A stretch of 64,000 nucleotides of DNA from an uncultured Eubacterium sp. (GTDB lineage Bacteria > Bacillota > Clostridia > Oscillospirales > Acutalibacteraceae), in contig NZ_CAKTGT010000002.1 in the NCBI RefSeq assembly GCF_934561735.1, positions 1 through 64,000 on the forward strand. The letters are read 5' to 3'. Positions 24,045 through 32,522 of this stretch are shown piece after piece. The first letter of the stretch is position 1. Each line of letters opens with the position of its first letter. The translations under genes and the position numbers were made by a program. Below the pieces are notes generated by a model. It made no database searches and was not told where the DNA came from. It was given only the letters and a program-made list of their open reading frames with translations.

Positions 24045-26504
24045 GTGGCAAATAAAGATTATGATGATCTTCTCGAGTCGTTTATGAATAATTCTCAAAA
24101 AGCCTATAATGACGACAGGGAAACACGAAAAAAGAACGGTGGCAAATTGCCGTCTGCCTATAATACATTTTCTAACGGAGACAACAAAAAGGATAAGTCC
24201 GGATATGCTGCTTCCGTTAAATCATCCAAGGATAAGAAAAAAAGAACCGGTAAAAACAAAACTCCGGCACAAAAGGCACTCGGTACTTTCGGTAAAATTA
24301 TTTTAGGTATAGTTTTGGTTGTTGCCGTTGTCGGAATAATTTGTTCATCCGTCTTGTTTGTATACGGCTTTTCCGTTGTACACGGAGATGTGGTTTTCAA
24401 CCTTGAGGACGAAGCATCAAGTCAAAACCAAACATCTTTTATTTATGGCTATGACGATAACAATAAACTTATAGAAATTACAAGACTTCACGGTGAAGAA
24501 AACCGTATTTGGCTTGATAAAAACGATATGACAAAATATATGTCAAAAGCATTTATCGCCATTGAGGACGAGAGATTTGAAAAGCACCACGGTGTTGACT
24601 GGAAACGAACCATAGGCGTTATGGTTAAGCCGTCCAACAGCGGACAGGGTGGTTCTACAATCACTCAACAGCTTATTAAAAACCTTACCGATGAAAATGA
24701 TGTAACATTTATCCGTAAGTTTAACGAAATCCTTTCGGCTCTCAATTTGGAAAAGCATTATTCCAAGGATGAGATAATGGAAGCGTATCTCAATACAATC
24801 TATTTGTCACACGGATGTTACGGCGTAAAAACAGCGGCTGAAACATATTTTGGTAAAGAAGTAAAGGACCTTAACATTGCCGAATGTGCTTGTATAGCAA
24901 GCATAACCCAGTTTCCGACAAAGTATGACCCTCTTATCAATCCTGAAAACAATAGACAGCGGCAGCTTCGTGTTCTTAAAAAAATGCTTGAAAGAGGATT
25001 TATTTCTCAACAAGAATATGACGAAGCTGTTGCATATAAAATGGTATTTACCAACTCTCCTGATTATAAGGGCAGTCAAATTAAAAAGTCTGCTTCTGAA
25101 AAGAAGCAAGCCGAAAAAATCAATTCTTACTATACAGACTATGTAATTGATCAAGTTATTAATGACCTTCAAAATTCGGGATACAGTGCAAAAAAAGCTA
25201 AAAAAATGATTTACGGCGGCGGTCTGAAAATTTATTCGGCTATTGATTTTGATGTTCAGAACGCTATTGAAGATGTGTATGAAAATTACAGAAAAATGCC
25301 GGATGAAACCGTTCAGGGTGCTTGTGTAATTATGGATTATCACGGCAGAATTCTCGGAATGGTCGGCGGTACGGGTAAGAAAAAAGCCAATCGTGTTCTT
25401 AACCGTGCATGGCAATCAAAGCGTCAACCAGGTTCTGTTATTAAACCGCTTTCTGTTTACGGGCCTGCACTTGAAAAAACATTGCAGGACGGCGACACCA
25501 ATGTTTATTGGTCAACGCCTACAAAGGATGCACCGCTTACAAAAATTGACGGAAAACCGTGGCCTACAAATGAGGGCGGCGGATATTCAGGTGAGGTTAT
25601 AACCGTTCAAAAAGGTTTGGCTCTTTCCAAGAATACAATTTCTGCAAGAACTTTGGATAAAATCGGTACAACCTATTCTTATGAATATATTTCCAACAAG
25701 TTCCATATTTCAACTCTTACCGTGCAGGACTGTGACCTTGCTCCTATGGCAACCGGTTCTTTGACTTACGGTGTGACGGTACTTGAAATGACAGCCGCAT
25801 ATCAGGCTTTCGGCAACGGCGGTTATTATTATGAGGGCTACAGCTATTATAAAATTGAGGACTCACAAGGCAATGTAATTCTTGAAAAGAATCCTGAAAA
25901 GGATAAGGAAATTGCTTTGTCGGAGAATACTTCTTGGGTTATGAACAAGATGCTTCAAACCGTTATGACCGAAGGTACAGGTCGTTCGTATAAGATTGAC
26001 GGTGTTGAGTGTATCGGTAAAACAGGTACAACAACAGGGTCAAACGACCGTTGGTTTATCGGTGGCACACCTGAATATATCGGCGGTGTTTGGTATGGAT
26101 ACGATAAAAACAAAGAAGTTGTATATCGACTTTCGGCAAACCCTTCAGGTACAATTTGGAACACAATTATGTCTCAAATTTACGAAAAGAAAGGTAAAAA
26201 TGTTAAAGAATTCCCTGAATGTGACGGCATTGTTCACAGAGAATATTCTTCAAACGGTACTTTGAGTAAAGGCTCGGGCAGATGGGGCTGGTTTGATGTT
26301 AACAACCTTCCGTCAACAGGTTCAAGTGAATATATAAGTGAAAACACAACCTTGAATGACAGAATCCCTGAAGTTTCCACTACAAAAAAACCGGACTTCT
26401 ATGTGGAAGATCCTACAGAAGCTGATGATGATACATCAGACGGTTCGGATGATTTTGATGATTCTTCGGATGATTATATTGATGAGGATACTGTAAATGA
26501 ATAA
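24045..26504 (+). CDS. Class A penicillin-binding protein (PBP1A-like)
   Basis: An 819-residue bifunctional peptidoglycan synthase. It has a charged cytoplasmic tail (1-85), one membrane anchor (about 86-112), a GT51 glycosyltransferase domain with Glu174 in AIEDERFEKHHGVDW and GGSTITQQLIKNL, and a transpeptidase domain. The transpeptidase has Ser464 (PGSVIKP), Ser528-x-Asn530 (LSKNTIS) and Lys659 (GKTGTT). The C-terminal tail is acidic and Asp/Ser-rich. It acts outside the membrane in cell-wall polymerisation and cross-linking. The start is GTG 24045 after AAGGAGG. All catalytic residues are present. Confidence 0.95.
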   Translation: MANKDYDDLLESFMNNSQKAYNDDRETRKKNGGKLPSAYNTFSNGDNKKDKSGYAASVKSSKDKKKRTGKNKTPAQKALGTFGKIILGIVLVVAVVGIICSSVLFVYGFSVVHGDVVFNLEDEASSQNQTSFIYGYDDNNKLIEITRLHGEENRIWLDKNDMTKYMSKAFIAIEDERFEKHHGVDWKRTIGVMVKPSNSGQGGSTITQQLIKNLTDENDVTFIRKFNEILSALNLEKHYSKDEIMEAYLNTIYLSHGCYGVKTAAETYFGKEVKDLNIAECACIASITQFPTKYDPLINPENNRQRQLRVLKKMLERGFISQQEYDEAVAYKMVFTNSPDYKGSQIKKSASEKKQAEKINSYYTDYVIDQVINDLQNSGYSAKKAKKMIYGGGLKIYSAIDFDVQNAIEDVYENYRKMPDETVQGACVIMDYHGRILGMVGGTGKKKANRVLNRAWQSKRQPGSVIKPLSVYGPALEKTLQDGDTNVYWSTPTKDAPLTKIDGKPWPTNEGGGYSGEVITVQKGLALSKNTISARTLDKIGTTYSYEYISNKFHISTLTVQDCDLAPMATGSLTYGVTVLEMTAAYQAFGNGGYYYEGYSYYKIEDSQGNVILEKNPEKDKEIALSENTSWVMNKMLQTVMTEGTGRSYKIDGVECIGKTGTTTGSNDRWFIGGTPEYIGGVWYGYDKNKEVVYRLSANPSGTIWNTIMSQIYEKKGKNVKEFPECDGIVHREYSSNGTLSKGSGRWGWFDVNNLPSTGSSEYISENTTLNDRIPEVSTTKKPDFYVEDPTEADDDTSDGSDDFDDSSDDYIDEDTVNE

Positions 26505-26509
26505 TTGAC

Positions 26510-26545
26510 AATAATAGGAAAATCAAATTTGGTTTTCCTATTATT
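26510..26545 (+). terminator. Hairpin between the PBP gene and ruvX
   Basis: AATAATAGGAAAA pairs perfectly with TTTTCCTATTATT around a ten-base loop. No T-run follows and the ruvX ribosome site (GAGG) comes next, so it is a weak terminator or an mRNA processing/stability stem. Confidence 0.5.
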
Positions 26546-26556
26546 AATGAGGAAAT

Positions 26557-26967
26557 ATGAAAATTATGTCAATCGATTACGGAGATGTTAGAACAGGCAT
26601 TGCTGTTTCGGATATAAGAGGCATCCTTGCTTCTCCGTTGTGCGTTATAAAAGAAAGTTATCAACCTAAGCTTGTTAATAAAATAATTGAACTTATAAAC
26701 GAAAATAAGGCAGAAAAAATTGTTATCGGTCTTCCGAGAAATATGGATGGCTCGTATGGGTACCGTTGTGATGAATGTAGGTCACTCGGTCAGGCTATCG
26801 GCGAAAAAACAGATATAGATGTTGTTTTTGAGGATGAAAGACTTACTACCGTCATGGCACACAATATTTTGTCCGACAACAATGTCAGAGGAACCAAGAG
26901 AAAGCAAACGATTGATGCGGTATCGGCTGTTATGATTCTTCAAAGCTATCTTGATAAAAACAAGTAA
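26557..26967 (+). CDS. ruvX: Pre-16S rRNA nuclease / YqgF-type Holliday junction resolvase homolog
   Basis: A 136-residue RNase-H-fold protein. It begins MKIMSIDYGDVRTGIAVSD (catalytic Asp7) and has IVIGLPRNMDGS, FEDERLTT (Glu) and the C-terminal KQTIDAVSAVMILQ (Asp). YqgF proteins process the 5' end of pre-16S rRNA and were first proposed as resolvases. GAGG lies upstream of ATG 26557. The order PBP-ruvX-M50 is compact on the same strand. Confidence 0.92.
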   Translation: MKIMSIDYGDVRTGIAVSDIRGILASPLCVIKESYQPKLVNKIIELINENKAEKIVIGLPRNMDGSYGYRCDECRSLGQAIGEKTDIDVVFEDERLTTVMAHNILSDNNVRGTKRKQTIDAVSAVMILQSYLDKNK

Positions 26968-27007
26968 TTATTGATTTGGTATCATCGTATTTTTATATGG
27001 TGATAAT

Positions 27008-27547
27008 TTGAAATTTAGACTTTTTGATATTGAGTTTGAAATAAGCTTTTGGTTCTTTGCGATAGTTTGTATTGCACTGTTTGCAAACAATTATGACTTT
27101 TTATATGTTTTATTGTTTTCGTCTTTGCACGAATTGGGGCATATTGCATCACTTTATTTGCTTGGCGGTAAAGCAGATAAAATTAATGTTTCATTTTATG
27201 GCGTGGGATTAAAACATTCATCGGATTTGACTGTATCAAAAGAGATTGTTTTTCTCTTGTCGGGAATTGCGGTAAATTCAGTATTTGCAATTCTTAATTT
27301 TAGAAGAGATATTAATATTGCATTGATTGTTATTAATATTTTGCCGATTTATCCGCTTGATATGGGAAGATGTTTAAAGCTTGTGCTTGATAAATATTTT
27401 AATATATCCGTTTCGTATTTTGTGCTTTATGCTTTTGGATTTGCAACGCTTATATTATTGATTTGCTATTCGATATACAGTAAAAATTACAGTATATTGA
27501 TTGTTTCGGCTTATTTGGCTTTTTGGCTTTTAAGAGGTAATTTATGA
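27008..27547 (+). CDS. M50 site-2 metalloprotease (SpoIVFB-like)
   Basis: A 179-residue polytopic protein with zinc motif HELGH (about 41-45) inside a membrane helix. The second metal ligand lies in VINILPIYPLDMGRC, matching the NxxPxxPLDxGR motif of the family. SpoIVFB-type proteases cut membrane-bound pro-sigma-K in the mother cell. This protein lacks the C-terminal CBS domain and could act on another membrane substrate. The start is TTG 27008 with a weak ribosome site. It overlaps the next gene as ATGA, so the two are coupled. Confidence 0.85.
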   Translation: MKFRLFDIEFEISFWFFAIVCIALFANNYDFLYVLLFSSLHELGHIASLYLLGGKADKINVSFYGVGLKHSSDLTVSKEIVFLLSGIAVNSVFAILNFRRDINIALIVINILPIYPLDMGRCLKLVLDKYFNISVSYFVLYAFGFATLILLICYSIYSKNYSILIVSAYLAFWLLRGNL

Positions 27548-29388
27548 TTAAAAAAGAAGTAGAAAAAATATTGCAATATGTTCAAAAACCTGCAAGATAT
27601 GTTGGCGGTGAACTTAACAGTGTGATTAAAGACCCCGAAAAGGTTGATATTCGCTATGCGTTTTGCTTTCCGGATATATACGAAATCGGTATGAGTCATC
27701 TCGGTATGAAGATACTTTACGGTTTGGTTAATGACCGTGAGGACTCGTGGTGCGAGCGTGTATTTGCTCCCGATGTTGATATGGAAGAACAGATGCGTAA
27801 AAACAATGTTCCTCTTTTTGCTCTTGAAAGCGGCGACTATATTAAGGATTTTGACATTATCGGATTTACCTTGATGTATGAGCTTTGCTACACAAATGTG
27901 CTTAATATGCTTGATTTGGCAGGCATTCCGCTATATTCCAAAGACAGAACCGAGCTTGCTCCGATTATATGTGTCGGAGGTCCGTGTGCGTGTAATCCGG
28001 AACCCATTGCCGATTTTGTTGATATTGTCTTTTTGGGTGACGGTGAGGACAGTACAAATGCTGTTCTTGATTTGCTTAAGAAATGTAAAAAAAGCGGTGC
28101 CACAAAGCAAGAATTTTTGCTCAAAGCAAAAGACATTACCGGTGTTTATGTTCCGTCTTTTTATAAGGACAGCTATAATGCCGACGGTACATTAAAAGAA
28201 CTTGTTCCGATTAACGGAGCACCGGAAAAGGTTAAAAAATCCATTGTGTCGGATATGAACAAATGTTATTATCCAAAAGAATTTGTTGTTCCTTTTATCA
28301 GCATAGTTCATGACAGAGCGGTTGAAGAAATATTCAGAGGTTGTATAAGAGGATGTCGCTTTTGCCAGGCGGGATTTATTTATCGACCTATCAGGGAAAA
28401 AAGCGTTGAAACTATCAATGCTCAAAGTAAAGCACTTATTGATTCGACGGGATATGACGAACTTTCGCTTTGCTCTCTTTCCACTTCGGACCATTCGCAG
28501 GTAAACGAGATGCTTACATCTCTTATTGACTGGACCGTTAAGGATAAAATCAATCTTTCGCTTCCAAGCCTAAGAGTGGATAATTTTTCGGATGAATTGG
28601 TGGATAAACTTAACAAAGTAAGGAAAAGCGGTCTTACTTTCGCACCGGAAGCCGGTACACAACGACTTCGTGATGTTATAAATAAAAATGTTACGCAGGA
28701 AGAGGTTATCAACACTTGCACAAAAGCGTTTGATAACGGATGGACAACCGTTAAACTCTATTTTATGATGGGACTTCCTACCGAAACGATGGAGGATATT
28801 GAGGGCATTGCAAATCTCGGTATGGATGTTTTGCATGCGTTTTACAACAATCCAAACCGCCAAAAGGGAACAGGACTTCAAGTTAATATTTCGTGTTCGT
28901 CTTTTATCCCGAAGCCGTTCACTCCGTTTCAGTGGGAGCCTGAAGATACTATGGAATCGCTTAAAGCAAAGCAAAAACATTTGCTTGAGTCTATTCCGTC
29001 AAAGAAAATTAAGGTGTCGTATCACGAAACTCCGACTTCACTTCTCGAAGGCGTCCTCGCAAGAGGCGATAGACGGCTTTCGGCTGTTATTTATTCGGCA
29101 TTTAAAGACGGTTGCAAATTCGATTCGTGGGATGAACACTTCAAGTTTGATTCATGGCTGAAAGCGTTTGATGAACATAATCTTGACCCGTATTTTTATA
29201 CACAACGCAAAAGAGATTTCGGCGAAGTTTTGCCTTGGGACCATCTTGATTACGGTATCAGCAGAAAATTCCTTGAAAAAGAAAATTTGAAAGCTCACGA
29301 AAACAAAACAACACCGCATTGCAGAATCAAATGTGCCGGTTGCGGAGCAAACAGACTGAACGGAGGTCATTGTGATGCGAGAGGTTAG
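27544..29388 (+). CDS. B12-binding radical SAM protein, TIGR03960 family
   Basis: A 614-residue protein with an N-terminal cobalamin-binding-like region (about 1-200, YAFCFPDIYEIGMSHLGMKI). A radical SAM core follows with the 4Fe-4S motif in FRGCIRGCRFCQAGF. The C-terminus carries a further Cys group (CRIKCAGCGANRL). The family is encoded next to TIGR03936 proteins in Clostridia, as here, and is thought to modify RNA or a ribosomal component, but the reaction is unknown. The start overlaps the protease stop by four bases. Confidence 0.9.
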   Translation: MIKKEVEKILQYVQKPARYVGGELNSVIKDPEKVDIRYAFCFPDIYEIGMSHLGMKILYGLVNDREDSWCERVFAPDVDMEEQMRKNNVPLFALESGDYIKDFDIIGFTLMYELCYTNVLNMLDLAGIPLYSKDRTELAPIICVGGPCACNPEPIADFVDIVFLGDGEDSTNAVLDLLKKCKKSGATKQEFLLKAKDITGVYVPSFYKDSYNADGTLKELVPINGAPEKVKKSIVSDMNKCYYPKEFVVPFISIVHDRAVEEIFRGCIRGCRFCQAGFIYRPIREKSVETINAQSKALIDSTGYDELSLCSLSTSDHSQVNEMLTSLIDWTVKDKINLSLPSLRVDNFSDELVDKLNKVRKSGLTFAPEAGTQRLRDVINKNVTQEEVINTCTKAFDNGWTTVKLYFMMGLPTETMEDIEGIANLGMDVLHAFYNNPNRQKGTGLQVNISCSSFIPKPFTPFQWEPEDTMESLKAKQKHLLESIPSKKIKVSYHETPTSLLEGVLARGDRRLSAVIYSAFKDGCKFDSWDEHFKFDSWLKAFDEHNLDPYFYTQRKRDFGEVLPWDHLDYGISRKFLEKENLKAHENKTTPHCRIKCAGCGANRLNGGHCDARG

Positions 29389-30040
29389 ACTTAGATTTTC
29401 AAAAACAGGACAGGCTAAATATATAAGCCACCTTGATACAAATCGTGTGTTTTCAAGGGCTTTTGCCAGAGCAAAAATTAATCTTTGGTATACACAGGGC
29501 TTCAATCCACGCCCGTATATGAGTTTTTCGCTTCCGCTTTCTCTCGGAGTTGAGAGCTTTTGCGAAAATGTTGATATAAGAATCATTGATGATTTGACGG
29601 ATGAAGAAATCAAAGTCCGTGTAAATGACGCTTTACCGCTTGGCATAAGAATTGTTGATGTGTATGATGACTTTATGGATTGCCATGATATTGTTTACAG
29701 TGATTATGTTTATAAGTTTGAGTTTAAGGATAATGAACTTGCACTTGAAAAAATAAAAGCTGTTTTGGAAAGCGATGCCATTATGGCTCAGAAAAAGGCA
29801 AAGCAGGGCAAAAGGCGTGTCCTTAAAGAAACAGATATTAAACAATTTATTGTAAAGTATAATATTTCAATCAGAGATGATAATATTATATTAAATATCA
29901 GATTGCTTGCCGGACCGGATAAAAACTTAAATCCAACACTCCTTTTTGATACAATAATCAGGCTTATTGATATGGATTATGAGTGGAAAAGTATAGGCAG
30001 AATCAATCTTTTAACAAAAGATTTTAAAGAATATAAATAA
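29375..30040 (+). CDS. TIGR03936 (DUF2344) radical-SAM-linked protein
   Basis: A 221-residue protein beginning MREVRLRFSKTGQAKYISHL, the signature of the DUF2344 family that is fused to or follows TIGR03960 radical SAM enzymes. ARAKINLWYTQGFNPRPYMS follows and is conserved in the family. GGAGG lies nine bases before ATG 29375; a GTG at 29372 is the alternative. It overlaps the upstream gene by 14 bases, so the two products probably form a complex. Function is unknown. Confidence 0.9.
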   Translation: MREVRLRFSKTGQAKYISHLDTNRVFSRAFARAKINLWYTQGFNPRPYMSFSLPLSLGVESFCENVDIRIIDDLTDEEIKVRVNDALPLGIRIVDVYDDFMDCHDIVYSDYVYKFEFKDNELALEKIKAVLESDAIMAQKKAKQGKRRVLKETDIKQFIVKYNISIRDDNIILNIRLLAGPDKNLNPTLLFDTIIRLIDMDYEWKSIGRINLLTKDFKEYK

Positions 30041-30045
30041 AATGC

Positions 30046-30074
30046 TTGCATTTTGTGCAAACATATGCTATTAT
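30046..30074 (+). promoter_or_regulatory. rplS promoter
   Basis: TTGCAT (30046-30051), 17 bases, TATTAT (30069-30074). Confidence 0.8.
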
Positions 30075-30080
30075 ATTTCA

Positions 30081-30150
30081 GCATTTATCCGTTGCATATC
30101 CCTGCAACGCGTAAGATGTAGCGTTTCGCATTTTAGAAGATGGTCCGCTT
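30081..30150 (+). ncRNA. Probable ribosomal protein L19 leader RNA
   Basis: The region between the promoter and rplS contains GTTGCA/TGCAAC (30091-30108), a GCG-TTT-CGC hairpin and the flanking GCATTTATCC and GATGGTCCGC segments. Firmicutes rplS genes commonly carry an autoregulatory L19 leader in this place. The position and the compact hairpins support the call; I could not align it to the family model. Confidence 0.55.
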
Positions 30151-30196
30151 TCTTATAGATATGAACATCTCATAAATTATAAAGGAGGAAATTAAA

Positions 30197-30541
30197 ATGG
30201 ACGCACTCAAGATTATCGCACAAGACAACATCAAGGCAGAAGTACCAAAGTTCAACATCGGTGACACTGTTAAGGTATCGGTTAACATCCGTGAAGGTCA
30301 AAGAGAAAGAATTCAGAACTTTGAAGGTACTGTAATTGCAAAGAGAGGTTCAGGTATTTCTGAAACTTTCACAGTTCGCAGAGTATCATACGGTGTTGGT
30401 ATCGAGCGTGTATTCCCGGTTCATTCACCAAATGTCGTTGATGTTAAGGTTATTCGTACCGGTAAGGTTAGAAGAGCTAAACTCTATTATCTTCGTGACA
30501 GAGTTGGTAAGGCTGCTAAGGTTAAAGAAGCACTCAGATAA
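30197..30541 (+). CDS. rplS: 50S ribosomal protein L19
   Basis: A 114-residue protein of typical length with conserved [49 protein letters not shown] and [15 protein letters not shown]19 sits at the 30S-50S interface. AAAGGAGG precedes ATG 30197. It has its own promoter, leader and terminator, separate from the usual rimM-trmD neighbours. Confidence 0.98.
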   Translation: MDALKIIAQDNIKAEVPKFNIGDTVKVSVNIREGQRERIQNFEGTVIAKRGSGISETFTVRRVSYGVGIERVFPVHSPNVVDVKVIRTGKVRRAKLYYLRDRVGKAAKVKEALR

Positions 30542-30553
30542 TAACCGAAAAAT

Positions 30554-30585
30554 AGTCGTATCGTAGGTTTGCCTGTGATACGGCT
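30554..30585 (+). terminator. rplS terminator
   Basis: AGTCGTATC pairs with GATACGGCT (one T-G pair), followed by TATTTATTTTATTTG. Confidence 0.75.
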
Positions 30586-30597
30586 TATTTATTTTAT

Positions 30598-30626
30598 TTG
30601 CTATTATTTGATTTATAATGTATAAT
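30598..30626 (+). promoter_or_regulatory. Promoter of the rbgA-rnhB-yraN operon
   Basis: TTGCTA (30598-30603), 17 bases, TATAAT (30621-30626), 24 bases before the ATG. Confidence 0.75.
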
Positions 30627-30649
30627 AAATAAAAAGGTAGGTGAACAAT

Positions 30650-31513
30650 ATGCCTGAACTTATAAAACAAAATGTACAATGGTTTCCGGGACATATGGCC
30701 AAAACAAGGCGACTTATTAAGGAATCGCTTAATCTTGTTGACGGTGTGGTTGAACTTCTTGATGCAAGAGTGCCCTACAGCTCACAAAATCCCGAACTCG
30801 ACGGAATAATAAATAATAAACCGAGAATTATTTTACTTAACAAATGCGATGTCGCTAATCCTACCGCAACCGCAATGTGGATAAAATATTTTGAAAGCAA
30901 AGGTGCTTACGCCATACCTGTTGACTGTAAGACAGGAAAAGGTCTTAATAAATTTGATGAGGTTGTAAAAAAGGCTTTGGCAAGGGTTATTGCCAGAAAT
31001 GAAGAAAAAGGAATGACAGGCAAACCGCTTCGTCTTATGGTGGTCGGTATTCCGAATACAGGCAAGTCCTCATTTATCAATCGAATGGGCAAAAACGCAA
31101 AAGCAAAGGTTGCCGATAAAGCCGGTGTTACAAAACAAAATCAATGGTTTGTTGTCGGTAACGGAATTGAACTCCTTGACACTCCGGGTGTATTGTGGCC
31201 AAAGTTTGATGACCCCGAGGTTGGCGATAAACTTGCTTTTATCGGCTCTGTTAAAGATGAGGTAACCGACAAAGAAACAATTGCTTGCAGATTGCTTGAA
31301 AGCCTTGCAAAAACAAATCCAAACGCTATAGAAGAAAGATACAAGATTTCAGGTGTTGAGGGACTTCAAGGCTGGGAAATCCTTGAAATGATAGGCAAAA
31401 AGCGTGGATTTTTAATTAAAGGCGGAGAAATTGATTACGAGCGAGCAGCCGTTATTGTTGCTGATGAATTCAGAGGAGGAAAGTTGGGTAGAATTACCCT
31501 CGAATTACCGTAA
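30650..31513 (+). CDS. rbgA: Ribosome biogenesis GTPase RbgA (YlqF)
   Basis: A 287-residue circularly permuted GTPase. G4 (LLNKCD) comes before G1 (GIPNTGKSSFIN) and G3 (LLDTPGVLWP). The family start NVQWFPGHMAKTRR is present, with a C-terminal RNA-binding domain. RbgA promotes late 50S assembly. ATG 30650 is chosen because it begins the conserved MPELIKQ..., preceded by GTAGGTG; GTG 30641 is an alternative. Its stop shares one base with the rnhB start. Confidence 0.95.
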   Translation: MPELIKQNVQWFPGHMAKTRRLIKESLNLVDGVVELLDARVPYSSQNPELDGIINNKPRIILLNKCDVANPTATAMWIKYFESKGAYAIPVDCKTGKGLNKFDEVVKKALARVIARNEEKGMTGKPLRLMVVGIPNTGKSSFINRMGKNAKAKVADKAGVTKQNQWFVVGNGIELLDTPGVLWPKFDDPEVGDKLAFIGSVKDEVTDKETIACRLLESLAKTNPNAIEERYKISGVEGLQGWEILEMIGKKRGFLIKGGEIDYERAAVIVADEFRGGKLGRITLELP

Positions 31514-32139
31514 TGAAAAAAGAAACAGAACAAATTGATTGGCTTAAATTTGAAAACGAGGCTTATAAAAACGGATACACCTGTGTTTGCGGTGTTGACG
31601 AAGCAGGCAGAGGTCCGCTTGCGGGTCCTGTTTTTGCCGCTGCCGTTGTTCTTGGAAAAGGTCAAATTATTGAGGGCGTAAACGATTCAAAAAAGCTTTC
31701 GGAAAAAAAGAGAGAAGCTCTTTTTGATAAAATAAAAAAAGAAGCATTGTGTTATTTTATAGCTTCTGTTGATGAAAAAACCATTGATGAAATTAATATT
31801 CTCAATGCAACTTTTCTTGCAATGAAAAAAGCAGTTGAGGGACTTGAAATAAAACCCGATTATGCTATGATTGACGGCAACAAAACACTTGATTTATCTA
31901 TTGATTGCGAGTCTATTGTTAAGGGCGATGCAAATTCAGTATCAATCGCCGCAGCTTCAATTCTTGCTAAGGTATCAAGGGACAGATATATGCTCAAAAT
32001 GGCAGAACAATATCCGGAATATCAATTTGAAAAGCATAAAGGCTACGGAACAAAACTCCATTATCAAATGCTTGATGAATACGGTCCGAGCGAAATACAC
32101 AGACAAACATTTTTAAAAACATGGCATGCTAAAAAATGA
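31513..32139 (+). CDS. rnhB: Ribonuclease HII
   Basis: A 208-residue RNase HII with VCGVDEAGRGPLAGPV (catalytic Asp-Glu), the third acid in MIDGN and the family block VKGDANSVSIAAASILAKV. It removes RNA from RNA-DNA hybrids, including single ribonucleotides. ATG 31513 overlaps the rbgA stop and the gene overlaps yraN by four bases, giving a tightly coupled trio. Confidence 0.96.
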   Translation: MKKETEQIDWLKFENEAYKNGYTCVCGVDEAGRGPLAGPVFAAAVVLGKGQIIEGVNDSKKLSEKKREALFDKIKKEALCYFIASVDEKTIDEINILNATFLAMKKAVEGLEIKPDYAMIDGNKTLDLSIDCESIVKGDANSVSIAAASILAKVSRDRYMLKMAEQYPEYQFEKHKGYGTKLHYQMLDEYGPSEIHRQTFLKTWHAKK

Positions 32140-32486
32140 ATAACAAAGGCAGACTTGCGGAAATGAAAGCCGCAAATTATTTACGCGACAAAGGTTATTT
32201 TTTGCTTGAACACAGTTATAAATCACGATTCGGTGAAATTGATCTTATTTTTGAATATGAAAATTTCATTGTTTTTGCCGAAGTAAAAGCAAGAAGTGAG
32301 AATTCAATAGCCGAGCCGCGTGAGTTTGTTGACGAAATTAAACAAAAGAAAATTATTTCAACGGCAAACCTTTACATGATGCAATATAAGGTAAAATTAC
32401 AGCCGAGATTTGATGTTATTGAAGTTTTTTTGGAGAATAACCGAATAAAATCCATTAAACATCTTGAAAATGCTTTTACTTTGTAA
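32136..32486 (+). CDS. YraN/UPF0102 endonuclease-like protein
   Basis: A 116-residue protein with the PD-(D/E)xK-like pattern of the UPF0102 family: GRLAEMKAANYLRDKGY, SRFGEIDLI and FAEVKAR. It is normally encoded beside rnhB, as here. The family is suspected to have nuclease activity but its role is unsettled. It starts at ATG 32136 overlapping the rnhB stop. Confidence 0.92.
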   Translation: MNNKGRLAEMKAANYLRDKGYFLLEHSYKSRFGEIDLIFEYENFIVFAEVKARSENSIAEPREFVDEIKQKKIISTANLYMMQYKVKLQPRFDVIEVFLENNRIKSIKHLENAFTL

Positions 32487-32522
32487 TAAAATAGTACTAC
32501 TAAAATTTTAGGAGGACATATT

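Noticed and set aside
24807..25415. 202-codon minus-strand frame inside the PBP gene
   Set aside because: It overlaps the conserved GT51 and transpeptidase region on the other strand, is rich in Phe/Asn/Ile as expected for a shadow frame and has no promoter or ribosome site.
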